64,000 nucleotides of DNA from contig VTPC01090549.1 in NCBI GenBank assembly GCA_011009095.1, forward strand, positions 77,653-141,652, written 5' to 3'. This document shows positions 1 through 13,000 of this stretch, in pieces. The position numbers were made by a program, and so were the translations under genes. The notes beneath the pieces were generated by a model, which saw only the letters and a program-made list of their open reading frames with translations, was not told the origin of the DNA and searched no databases. Every line of letters starts with the position of its first letter. Within the stretch, counting starts at the first letter, position 1. Origin of the DNA: Ignelater luminosus. Lineage: Eukaryota > Arthropoda > Insecta > Coleoptera > Elateridae.

Positions 1-3000
1 TAAAACATCAAGAATATCGAACTATTCAAGGATATTAGTCCAATGCATTGGTTCATACTAAGAAAAGCCTAACAATACTTATGAATATGCTTATTGTCTG
101 CGATTACCAAGAGCTTTGCATCAGATTATTTAGTGAGCTAAAAGTTCTCCAGTTGTACACATAATTATATTGTCTTCAGTAGGGTAGAGGTTAGATAGTA
201 AAATTGTTGTGAAACCGCTCGTATTCAAAAACCAGTACATATATGATTTTTATCGGCACATAGCCTATAAAAAGCCTCATAAGATTATGGATTAATGGGT
301 AAGTAACAGCAGAGAAGACTGGGTTTACTTTTCAGTTTTCGCTTAAAAGAAACGGAAGAAACTTTGGTTGTCATTGAATGTTAAATATAATAGCATGGCA
401 AACTGAAAAAAAGCTGAAATTAGTTATTAATAACTCACTAGGTAATTTAGTTTGCTAATTAGAATCTAGAATTTTTCTTTCCAAATTCTGATTCTAATCT
501 TAGAATTATGTAATTAAGATGAGACAATAAGCCTCATAAAATAAAGAATTGCGTACAATTGGTTTCGAGATTAGAACTGGCAGGCCTCTTCAATGCAAGT
601 CTCCAAAATAAAACATTTTGCTAAAAACATGTGTAGTAGAAGATATTTCGAGCGACAAAAGCAGGCCAACTTATGGAAAACAAAAAATTTAATGAATACA
701 AAGGCATAAACATAATAATTGGATATTGTTGATCATAACTGCACACTCGGTGAATGACCTAGAGCACATATAATAATTTTAAATTTATTTGTTTATTAAA
801 TATTATTTAAAAATAATTAGTTTCTATATAAGAAGAAAACCAAAAGAATGTAATTACAAGAAACCCCATTCGACTGCACTGGAAGTATTCAGGAATTTAG
901 TTCAACCTTAAGATAATATCAAACATCACCTACATGAAGAAGTGAAATCCTTGTTAAAGATATTAGAATAATGTAAAGAACACAACCTTCCACATTTTAA
1001 AAACAGAAAATATCTTAAGAAAATATTTTTTACTGCGCTTATCTTATTATTAATATGCCGACTTTATATTTTTATTTTTACTGAAAGTTTTGATATTAAA
1101 ACAAAAAAATTAACTGAACGTTTTTCTTTCTTTTTAGCATGATAATCATAATTTAACATTATAAAACTTGGTTTTTAAATAATTATTGCTGATGCACTTT
1201 TGACATCGGAAAGTATTTTATCAGAAACAATTTTGTTAACAAATTCAGTTCTTTAAATTTGTGGGTTATATGTAGTTTGCGACGTTTATGTGATTGATTA
1301 TCCAATGGTACATTCACCATTTGCTCTTGTTTATTTTGGAAACTTTATGTGAATAACATTTTTACTACAATTCATTCTTTTAGTAAACAATTTTATGTGA
1401 TTGATTTTATCTGTCTCGATTTGTTGTGTTTGATTAATAAATAAATCATTTTAAATTCCCCCTCCCTTCCCGTGTATTTTGGAAAATATAAAGGAAAATT
1501 ACAATTAAATTCCTGGCCTGTTTATTTGATTTTGAGATTTATAACTTTATAAGTGTCTTGACGTTTTGCATTTAACAAAGTTGAATAAATAAATTTAACT
1601 TTATTAGCGTATATGACGGTGATATTCCTTTGAACTTTGGGCAAAATAAAACACAGTAACCAACCCATATAAATGTACTAGTTGTTATTTAATTATTATG
1701 AGATTGATTAAAATATTCCTTAACTATTTCTTTAATTGACAAGATTGTTGTTCACAAGTTGTGTTATTACCAAGAATATAAAAATTGTAGTTATTAGTTT
1801 GCAAGTACATTTCCACCCATCTAAAGCAAATAAAACAAATCATCGACAAACATTTATAATGATAAAGAAATCGCGACAGAAGCAATAATAATAATAATAA
1901 TAATAATAGTGTTTTACAAGAAAAATGTCAACGTACTTGAAAGGAAAAATCATTCTACACCCACATCGGAATCCTAACCTAATAATGATGTTAACACTCA
2001 TTTCCTTATCTGGAAATTTAGATTATTCGTATAACCTCAAATTTCCTGAGTCGTGTCCACAATTTTTTTAATTCCTGAAATATAGGAAGATGAACCTGTA
2101 TGTTCACATTTCATATAAATGTAGGGTTAATAAACTCCAGGGTGAATGTACGATACCAGGAAAATATAAAGAAAAGAATCTGCATAATAGTCGTTTTTTA
2201 AGTTTTATGTTGAGTAGGTAACATATACATATGTACATGCTTCGTACTTGTACACTAACATTTTTTAGGTAGAATTTTAATATGCATACGTGAATAACTG
2301 TACATTAGAATGTAATGAAGGGACAAGTTGGTGTTTTGGCATTTCTTTTGTTTACTTGAAAAAGACTCGATGAAACTTGAGCGTTTGATTTATGACATCA
2401 TACTTATGTATATCTATGAAAAATCATATACTGAAACTGTTTATTATAAACTGATTAGTTGTTTATGCTAACAACGTCACGAGTGCACGCATTCCGTATA
2501 AATACAAAAAAGTTTTGTTTAAACTGATTAAATTTTGAAGATATCTTTGCAACACCAATTAAGTTTAATTGATAATTTTTAAAATATCAGAATCAAAGCA
2601 AGATCTATATAATTATTACATGACTATCTACCATTTATCTAGACAAAATCTATTTTTGTATATTTCTTGGGATTTTTTCCAGTTATTGCTACATATCAAT
2701 TCAAATTGCCCAATTCAAGTCAATATATTAAAGTAACGAAATCTCATTAAAATTTTTTTGCAGGTCAAAATTAACTTTTCGTTTGTCAAATCAAAATTCT
2801 TATTTAATGAGACACACTGTATATTTGAACATATTTGAAATCTACATCTAAATTTTAAATTCAATCATTTCATAAATCCGCATCTGGATACAATTATTTT
2901 TTTTACAATTCCCTTTAAGACGGCCACGATTACTAATCGTAAATATATATTGGAAAAAAAGAGACTGTGCGTCTGGAAACCTTTCTCAAGTTTATGATAA

Positions 3001-6000
3001 CCCGATTTTCTCAAACAATCCAATTCTTCCAAATGAATACCAAAATCATTAGACAAATCAATTTTCAAATTTTTTATAGAAATTAAACTTTTTGTCATTT
3101 TTCTTTACCATTATGGTAGTGCAGAGAATTTTTGCGCAGTTGACCCTAATAAAACGAAAGAAACCTATCTCAATTTTGATACATTTTTTTCTCTATTTGT
3201 TTATAAAAACAAACATAATAATACTCGAACGTTGTTAAGCAAAGCTTTAGACTCTTCATCTATTTTTCCTGATTCTATAGCCATTAGGTTACAAGACTAG
3301 AAAAGGTGAACTCATAATTCATTAAGTAAAAAAAAATACGTTACACGATGTCATGTTCATTGCAAATTTAGACATGTGCAATGTTTGACAACTGCGAATT
3401 CTACAAAGTGCAAAATAAAAAACAAAAAGTTACAAAACAATTTGATGTGTTAGGTCTCTAGTTTCAGATTTCCAAACTATTGTTCATGCCCAGTTATAGT
3501 TTTCCAACATTTTCTATTGCTAACTGTACATTTACGCTATTTTTTTGGCACACATGCTTGCAATCTTGAATGTATAAATTTCCTAATAGAAATTCAGTTT
3601 TTTAACTTTCTTGACCAAATGTTGGTTGAACAACGTTATACAGCAAACCTTGTTAACCATTAATAGAAACAGCAGGAAAGTCCCAGTTCAAACACATCTT
3701 ATCTTTGAAAATGGCTTAAAAAGCTTCATTTGACTAACATTATTGCGGGCTCATGTCGTGTTCATGCGAGTTATTCTTTAAATTCTGACAATATGTTGAT
3801 ACAGCACTTTAATCCTGTGATACCTTCTACGATTTTCTAATCACTAAGTAATAAATAACTAAAGTTTTGTGGCATGTCTAATACCACTAATACCACCCAA
3901 AGCAGATGTGGGAAAAATTAATCTCTACGACCAAATTGCATCAAATAGAGGCAAATTTATCAGCAAAAACTAATAATGGAGGCGATACACGTCGAAGGTT
4001 GTCCAAATACTGAATTTAATAATAATGGACTTGGCACACTCGTTCAGAATTCTTTTTTAAGAAAATATGGCTGACCCCAAAATAAGATAGCAACTATTTT
4101 TTTAAAATTTCCAGTATGAGAAATCTTACTAAAGAGTAAGTAAGAAACGTCCAAAACATCTCTAAACAATTTTTTTGTAATCTTGAAGAGATTAACTCTA
4201 ATGCTCCCAAGAGCAACTATTCATAACATACTTAATAAGGATAAATGTGTCGTTATCAAACTGAAAAATCCGTCATGATTTCGTCGGTTGGCGATCGACG
4301 GGAAGGTTCTGAACTAGCCCCATTGCTAAGAATCCCCGAACAGCGACAGACCAGCAATGTACACTGAATACTTGCACAACCAAAAACCTTGCACGCATTA
4401 TTCCAAAAGATACCCAAGAAAAATTCTAATGTTTTCAAAATAGCTTTTTCGAATTCAGCAACCCATTCGAAAGAAATTCGTCTGAGTTTTTTTTTCGTTT
4501 GACAACTGCATAATGATTGATTGATCATCACTATATGTGTACTTTGCACTGTGTCCGAAAAAGAGGTTTGAAACTTTATAAGACATTCGTTAAACAGCTA
4601 CCTGTAAATAGATCAAAAATTGTACTCGACCCCATTAAAAAGGTTAGCACCCGGATCCTTGTGGATCTGGGAAAAAGGGCCAATTTAAATGTCTGAAATC
4701 AGATGTCAGCCTTTTTTTTTCTCTTGTTAATTGTCAACGCCAATTTTTAGCACGAAAATAAGCTTCTCGTCCTAATCAATGAACGATGAACTAAGATGCA
4801 GTCAAAAAGGAAGATTGTTCTAACTCAAAAAACCTAGAAAATAGTTCGGGCATTCAAAGACTTGAAACCAAGGATTAAAAGGTAACAAACTCATTGGGGA
4901 CTCAAAGGATACATTTAGTGTAGGACTAATACACAGTGTTCAACTTAGAAATAAATGTTTAGCAACGCTGTGGAAGAGAAGCACAAAAAGAAACATTTGC
5001 AACGCGAAGTATTCCGAGAAATTGGGATTATTTTCTCAGAAACTCTGAAACCAAGAAAGAGCTGTTCTGCCTGTTAGCCCTATGCTCTAAAAGTTCAGTT
5101 ATCAAAACAGTTCTATTCTAAGACTTCTTTGTTGAAGCAGTACTCCAAATGCAGACAAAAATATTAATCTCACCTATTGATATAAAGACCATCTTCGTAC
5201 TGTGTCTCGGTTTTTTATTTCCTTATCCCTTTGTCGGATATACCGACAGAGAATGATGCTTTTCCTAGTTTTCTGTGAAGGGATGGAGAGGAATGTATGT
5301 ATAAAGGCAAATAAAAGGAAACTTACAGAAATAGAGTATCTATGTGATGATCCTTTCTAGCTTTTGACCAGCAATGATACCTTATGTACGCAGTTGAGAT
5401 TTCGTTTTTTCTTTTCTCCAGTTAGCTACCTCGCTATGAAATTTTAGCTGTAATCTTAATCTAAACAAACAAGAATTTATGTATTTGGCAAGTAATTGTA
5501 CACATGATCGCTAGAGGAATGAGTACACCAACCAACGTTTCAGTATCTTTCAAGAAGTTTCCATTGTAGCTAAACCAAATGCACCCACATAAAACCGAAA
5601 CTGATCTTGTTCAAAAATAGATAATGTCTGTGGGTGTTCAGATCTTATTTCTGGGTACTTAGGTCCACAAAATATTTTCAGGCGGCTTTTTGATAGTCAT
5701 ATATTCAAGGATAAATTGAAATCATTTTGGTAGTTTTAAGTCATAGACTCAAGACATTCCAATCCTAACAATCTTACCAACTTGTTCTCTGTGACTAATG
5801 AAAAGCTCTCCTAATCAAATATGGTCATGTTCAAAAGAATGTAAGATTCAAAGGAAACTAACTATGGCTAAATACACAGTGGTCCTAAAACAGTTGACCA
5901 AAATCAGGGATTAAAACTTTTTATAAGAATGAATTTAATAGAGAAAGCTTTCAAGTAAAACAGAATTCTTTGATATATCTAGGGATGTAAAACTTCATTT

Positions 6001-9000
6001 TTAGTAGTTTGATTGTTCTCAATTTTTGAAAACTATTTGCAATATTCGGTATAGATGTTGTATATTTATTACAAGAAAACACCCAATACTTGTCTCATCA
6101 CCAGAAATTAATTTTTTTCTGCAGTATTATAGTAAACGCAATAGAAATAATGTACTTAGGTAATGGACAAAATTTAATATGCCGCTTACACTTTTGTCAA
6201 GTAAGAAAAACAAAAATGAGAAAATACTTCAGGAACTGTAAGTATAAAATTGCTTTTAGACATATGATACCTGCACTTTGAAGGGGGGTGCTAGTGGAAT
6301 AAAAAATGAAAGAATTTATGTTTCGTGGTTATTGGGACTCGTGGTATACTATTCAACTTCTCTTTTTCAGTCAATAGCTGATGCCCACTTTATTCCAATT
6401 TATAAAACAATAATCAATAACTTTGTGTAAAAATTAAAATGCACTCAATATACAAGGGGTGCTTTATAATTATAAGTAAATCAATGTAATTTAGGTCATG
6501 TTATCAAACCGTTTCTCTGTAAACGTCTGAAATTTCTTTAGTCTATGGATTTCATCTGTAATAAATTTATAATTGTATTTTCTTACCAATAAGATTTGCC
6601 GTATAATAAACAATTACAAAACCTTTTTAGATAATTATTAAATAATAAAAGACGAAATTACCCATCAAGCTCTTGAGATTTAGGTTTTTAATGCTGAATC
6701 GTATAATTATTTTGAATGATACTGTATCTATAAAACCCTTTGGCCTTTAAACAACTTTTACAGATGAACACTATAAATCGAAGAAATTTAGATAAAAGCA
6801 TAAATTATTCATTTTACTTCTTATTATGCTAAATAATTTAAATTTATTTTACGGTAATTGAAGTACAATGAACTTCTTCATACAACTTTTGCTGTTTATA
6901 TATTTTTTGTGACATTTTCGTTAATAAAAGTAGAATTTTTATTAAACCTGTTTTACTTGCGATTTGAGACCTGTTTTTGTCTTTTCTACCAAGTTACATT
7001 TTAAATTTAAAACGTTAGTCACAAAAATGAAAGATTTTTCAGTTTAATAAAATCAGAGGCGCATTTTAAAGTAAACTATTAAAATTGTTATTGGGCAATA
7101 TTAAAATTTATGTAGTATGTCTTCGTCACATGATGAAATATATAGTTTTCGATTTTATTTCTAGATTATGTCATATCATTCACTCACTACACATCAAGAA
7201 TTTAAAATTTGAGGATTACCTACTTTTACTTGTAATCTGCACACGTGGGTGCACACATAGAAAACTGTGATTGAATATTAATAACAAACAAAATTTTTGT
7301 TTTTTATTCCATAAAGATAAGACAGTTTTAGTTTAACTAGCCTTTCTCAATGTTTCTCTCTATGACCTTAAATTTTAATCATTTGGAAACGATAAATTTA
7401 TGTACGTATGATACGTGTGTGCGCGCACGCGGTCGATGAACAATAAATATATGGGTGAAGAAAAGCCCATCTTTACCTTTTGTAACGGTTAACAGAGGTG
7501 TTTTGCTTTGCATAATTGCATAAGGATTACTCATTTAATATTGTATTAATTTTTTTCTTTCATCTCCCAAACACTCATTTTTAAATTTAACACGAAGATT
7601 TATTAATTACATATTAGCACCCACTGCTGGCGGATTATATTTAGAAATCGAATAAAGAAACGCATGTATTGTAGCAGAAGGAGGAATTTTCTGGTTGAAT
7701 GATCGTAGAGTTCGTCCTTCCCAAGAGATTACAGTAGGTTTTATTATTTATTTAAACCGAATAGGAAATAAATTACTCATAGCTTTGTGTGCAATGCAAA
7801 TTACAATAAGCGAAGGTGGAGATCGTAACTACAAAAACAGGAAAAGTGTAGACAGCTTCCATAGATAGTCCAGTCACGATTGACACACTTTTAAGTTGAC
7901 TTTTTTTAACCACCGCCTAAATAAATAATGATACAAATAAATATACATTTATATAAAGAAGAATAGGGAATAGAAAACGTAGGTATAAAATATTAAAGTT
8001 GTTAGATTGTATTTGTTATGTGTTCATTATTTTCTTCATTCGGTTCTTTAATACATTCGTTTTTAACATTTTAGAATTATCATCATGGTTTTAGTCATGC
8101 ACAACCATACCACAAATGACGTCTTAAATATACTAGGTATAAACAAAACAAAAGAAGCTTTTATTTTCCTTGTTGGTAAATGTAATATACCCGGTAATCA
8201 CCATGACATGACTTAAAACTAATCTTTTATCATTTGCGGTTCCCCTAGATATAATATCAACTTTAAATATTTTAAATGGCACACTCTGTATATTTCTTGA
8301 TTTCTGAAATGAGAATAAATGGTAAGTTTGGTGGTTTCACTTTTGTTAGAAATTTTAGTATATTTATTTCAATGTTGTACATTATTTTTACTGATTTTCC
8401 ACGCCACGTTCAAATTTCGTATTAGACTTTATCGATGCAGATTATTATTTAAAAAGATAGGGTGGAAGGCCAACAAGAGATCAAAAACCAGAGCTTTCAA
8501 AATTAACTTAAAATATATCGTGTCTGTATCTAAATCTCTAGTAGACAAAACAGTCTTAAAAGATATCCCATTCTTAAGCAAATATCAACATAACCTCTTG
8601 AAAGCAATTTAAAAATTTGCTAAATCTCGAATTAGAACTCTGCCACTAAATCAGAACCTATCTATGTACCTATCATTTGAATCAAAAGAGATTTAACGCG
8701 AAATGTAGTTTTGAACGTTTTTGAAACTGAAAAGGTTGAACCAAATTCAACTTACTTCAGCTTCTAGTAATGGTAATGAATCAAGTTGCGGCAGCAGAAA
8801 TTCCGATTTATAAAAAAACAGTTTCTGATAACGAAATTAATATTCTACTCGTGTTTAATTTTTATGATGTATGGTGTTTGTAATTCCTGATTTATAGATA
8901 TCATAAAGCCACAAGAATTTAGAAATGCATTAATTTGTACCAAATTATTCTCCTAGTTTTCAAGATAGATAAAACTCATCCTGTGCAGAATTTGGTAAAC

Positions 9001-9682
9001 ACACTGAGGGAGATTTTCAAAGTCAGTTTTTCGTAGACTTTTATTGTTTGTCACATTGGTTTCCTGATAAAAAAAGATCTAGTTATTTAAGAAACTCAAT
9101 TCCAAAATTCATTTTGTACATAAGAAGAGCCTGATAGAACTCAGATAATCGATGAATAGAACTCTTTAAAACCTCAAAACACCGCAGCATTAAGATCTAT
9201 TATATGCAGGCGCGCCCAATTAGAAGTCCTCTCCAGTTGGACCCCCTAGCTCATGGGGAGTCTAATATATATTAGGCCAAAATCGTGGTCTGAGACACGT
9301 ACCTCGGGTGCCTTGCCGGAAAGATGGTTCTGAGCATTAATCTTTTCCATAGCATACATACTGTGAAAGCATGGAAAATGCTTTTCAGTTGCATTGACAA
9401 TAATCTTTTTCCGAAAATATTTTAATAATGTTCAGAACTAAATTAAACTCTCGGGATCTTAATATCAATAGATCGTAATCCAGTCTGTCGGAATCGAGAT
9501 CCGATTCACTGTCTCAGTTTTCTAACTCGAAAATTACACATCCTACAGGAAAAATACAAAAACTGTATTTTCTATTAAGGAAATACAGATTTTAAAAAAG
9601 TCAAAATTAATTTTTTTCCTGATACCTAATTAAATAAAATAAAAACCAGCAGGATCAGTTTTGTATAGATTCTAAAATGTAA
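1..9682. other. A+T-rich non-coding DNA, no recognised gene
   Basis: The longest open frames here are short (under 100 codons) and look like chance frames in A+T-rich DNA; none matches a family I recognise. Contents worth noting are an (AAT)n microsatellite at 1884-1908, a G+C-richer patch at about 9206-9325 that I cannot name, and motifs of the GACACACTGTATA type at 2811 and 8278 that resemble ends of common insect inverted-repeat elements. I see no RNA gene and no splice-bounded exon. Confidence 0.6.
1884..1908. repeat. (AAT)n microsatellite
   Basis: A perfect run of AAT units of about 25 bases, visible directly in the sequence. Confidence 0.95.
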
Positions 9683-10041
9683 TGTTACGTTTTGACAAAA
9701 ACGTGTATTTATTTATGTATTTATTTTTACTTAATTTATTATAATTTATTTACACTAAATTATTTATTTAATTATGTACAGAAGAATTTATTTATCACTA
9801 ATTAATATTTATTTCGTTCGTAACTACTAGCTAATTGACTGTAGAACTGCCCTCGGCTCGATCAACGCAGCCTTATATTCGTTTCCGCGTGGTTCTTGAT
9901 GAGCCCAGAAAGTTCGCGTTCCTTCTGAAACATTCGACGGTGGAAAACTCTAGATAGTTCGAGATTTTTCCGGCACATTCGACCAGCTTGTTCGAGACTG
10001 TTCGAGACTTTTCTAGAATATTCGAGGGGTGGCGCGTTACA
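9683..10041 (-). mobile_element. Solo LTR of an LTR retrotransposon, probably Ty3/gypsy type
   Basis: On the minus strand this 359-bp block begins TGTAACG and ends CGTAACA, giving the TG...CA ends of an LTR. It is flanked by the 4-bp direct repeat GTAA (9679-9682 and 10042-10045), a target duplication that fixes the ends. Read on the minus strand, it holds a U3-like part, a TATAAGG box (plus 9871-9877) and AATAAA motifs (for example plus 9808-9813) in the right order. No internal gag-pol sequence or second LTR is present, so I read it as a solo LTR left by recombination. The minus-strand open frame over 9873-10055 lies inside it and is not a gene. The Ty3/gypsy assignment rests only on the 4-bp duplication and is tentative. 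Confidence 0.8.
10011..10023 (-). promoter_or_regulatory. Heat-shock-element-like motif in the LTR U3
   Basis: TTCTAGAATATTC matches the perfect three-unit heat shock factor site (TTCnnGAAnnTTC). It sits 18-30 bp from the 5' end of the minus-strand LTR and upstream of its TATA box. Two further TTCGAG units lie at 9991 and 10001. Binding by heat shock factor is inferred from the consensus only. Confidence 0.5.
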
Positions 10042-10045
10042 GTAA

Positions 10046-13000
10046 TGATTCTCATAGAGAAGTTTTTCTTTCTTTTTTTCTTACGTTTTTTTCCTTGAGA
10101 TTGATAATCAACAGAAAGGTTTGTGATATGTTATCTTCCCAAGATAAAAAATTGTTCTTTAATGATCTTTATATTTTTATGATATTTCTTTGTCGACCTT
10201 ATTAGAAAGTAGGCTTTTTGGACCCTCATTTTGTGGCCGAAAGTTGACGATTGTATCTGAACGGGGGGGATAAAGTTTTCTTTCCTCCCTTTGTTCAATT
10301 TCTATCTGGAAGAAAGTGTCTTTTTTCCCTGGTATGCTTAATTTCTCTCGACTTTGGCTTGTGAAATAAATGGCACACGTGGGAAATAAAGTATCACTTT
10401 TTTCCTTGTAACACAAATAACTACACATTACCAAAACCTCATATAACCTTTTAGAATCTAGTAAGTATAGTGCAGAAAGTATAGAACAGTATCTTTCAAT
10501 CTTTCTACTTAAGTGACATTCTATATTTGTACTCTAGTAAATGACGAGCCCTAGTTTGAGCCACAAGTTGACAGTTGAGACTGTTGTGGTATATTATTAT
10601 ATTAATATTATTATTCCTTCAACGAATCGTGACTTGATGAATCAGACCTATGCAAGGTAGGTATAGGATGTATATTGAACAACAGAATTTAGACAAATAG
10701 AATAGACTCAGGCTCATGAAAATAGAGAAAAACTTATATAACCTATTTAGAAAGGTAAATACAGTGTGTCCACCTTTCGATGCTCACTATTGAGACCTCG
10801 GAAATTGTAAAACATACGAAGTCGGTTAAATTAGAAAAGATTTGTCTATTTTGGAGATCAGTTTACTTATGCTTTTGTTTTTTCAAAAAAGTTCACGGCT
10901 TACTAGATATTTGCTAAAAACAGAATTAAAATGGGCAAATCGAGTTTCATTTTGATATTATTATGAACTTTAAACTATACCATTTTTAGAATTTAGACAA
11001 GGCCTATAAATGGAATAATATAATAACTAAAACACAACGCCCATATTTCCAGACTATTAGATTACTTTCCTGTTCATTGATTATTTTATTCCTAAATTTC
11101 TACTTCTAATTTTGGACACTTTTTCAAAAAGGACGTTTTAAAACTCATTTGTTTTTGCCGTTTCTTGTTTCACCTCTTTTACAGTTTAGATAAACAACAA
11201 ATTTCAACCATGGTTAACAGATTCTCTAAATATCAAATCTATTAAACCTTTGTTGGCGCTGCTTCAATCACATGGTCCTTACCACAAAACAATTTTTTGT
11301 ATTGCTCTTTCGGTTTGTTTTACAAAACATTAGTCTGGATGAATGTCATAGCTGAAAAGAGATGAATTTTTAATACAATTAGAAATGAAAAACGGCAAGT
11401 CATAATTGACAAAGTGTCATTTTCCTGATATTTGCATTGACCAAGAAAAATTGAATCAAATTGAATTCCAAGTCGCATCTACACAATTTGAAGAGTTTCT
11501 AGCTTTTTTTAATCAATAGTTGTGTCCAGGAACAGTATCACAATTACACGCTGCCAGCATTTATGATTATCTACTGCCAGTAATCTCTTGCTTACTCTTA
11601 GGAGACTATTTAATAAAAAATTCTAACCTAAAACTAAAAGTGTTAGGTTGGTACGTTGGTCGCTTTTGATCTGCATGATAATATGGACGAGTTTGTAACA
11701 TGATGTTAATATCATCACGGATTTAGAAAACAGCTTACTTTTCTATTCCTGGACATAAACATTAAAATTAAATGCAACAACATATATCTAACCGCAAAAA
11801 CAAACGACGGCAGAATACGAAATGGCCTTTTAAAATGCCGCTTGCAATGACGATAGCTTACTGACTGCTTCTGCGCACGACCAATGCACAAATTCGGGGA
11901 CTTTAAAAAACAAGATGTTAAATTGCTTGTTTTGCACATAAACGATGGGGTGAAGCTGAAGGTTGGGTCAGAAAATGCAAAATTTGTATACTCACCCAAC
12001 TTGTCTCCATATAAAGAAACCTTATAGATTGCTTAAGATCAGAGAAATTTTAGATTTGCTGATAGTCCGAAGAACTTGTCAATCAATCGTTACCGTTAGG
12101 AAAGTAGCACGTAGAAGTTCAGAATGTTAATAAAGCAAGACTAGAATTGGCAATTGATCCTACTGGTAGGTTTTTAAATAAATCATATAAGATTTACTAT
12201 ATTTTTGACAGACTGATTCTCCTTTATTTAATTTGTCTCTACTCTTTTGTTAAATACCTATTTTCAGACCGTTTTTCTCGATGCGGTGCATATTCATCAT
12301 ATCACAAAATATTGAAAAGGAAAAGCGCGTACAACTTGCTAATGCTCGACATAATTACAACTCTCCTGAATAAATATGGCGCGGGTCAAAGGAAAGGGTA
12401 GTAGAGTCATGGAAGTCTTCAACAGGCTTATCTGTCTAATTTTGCTTGAATGATAGATTTGAAGAATGGGTTGTAACCAAATGCTGATTGCAGAATCGAT
12501 TAAAGTAAGTTTGACAAGCTAGAGTAAATAATAGGTGACTTGGGATTCGGTAAACCATAGAAACAAAACGGAGTAAACACAAGACAAAGTAGTTTTTTTG
12601 ATAGTAACAAAAGCTATTATAATGAAATAAATTCAACGTAGAATTGTCTAAAAAAACTTTTAAAATTACCGCAAGTTAAATTTGTTCTGGTGCAAATGTT
12701 TAATGAAAAATAAGACATTGGTTAGTGCTTTCGCAAAATAATTGTTTATAAATCTTACATAAATCTACTGAGATAGCTTTTCTTAGACTTATGAAGGTTA
12801 AACCAAACTACTCAAGAGGGAAGTCGTGACATTGTCGTTGTTAATGAAACTTGACATAAAAGTAAGCAATTTTTACGTAAGATTACTAGCAATTGTCTTG
12901 GTGTATTACAATCCTTTAAGTTAATTCACAGACATGGTCAGTTCATCAACCACTGGGCCGAAAGTAGATTCCCAATAGTAATTTTTCATACCATTTTGAA

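Noticed and set aside
4256-4549. 97-codon minus-strand frame with several cysteines
   Set aside because: The cysteines are not arranged as a known finger, and no splice or start context supports a gene.
9873-10055. 60-codon minus-strand frame
   Set aside because: It lies almost wholly inside the solo LTR defined by TG...CA ends and the GTAA duplication.
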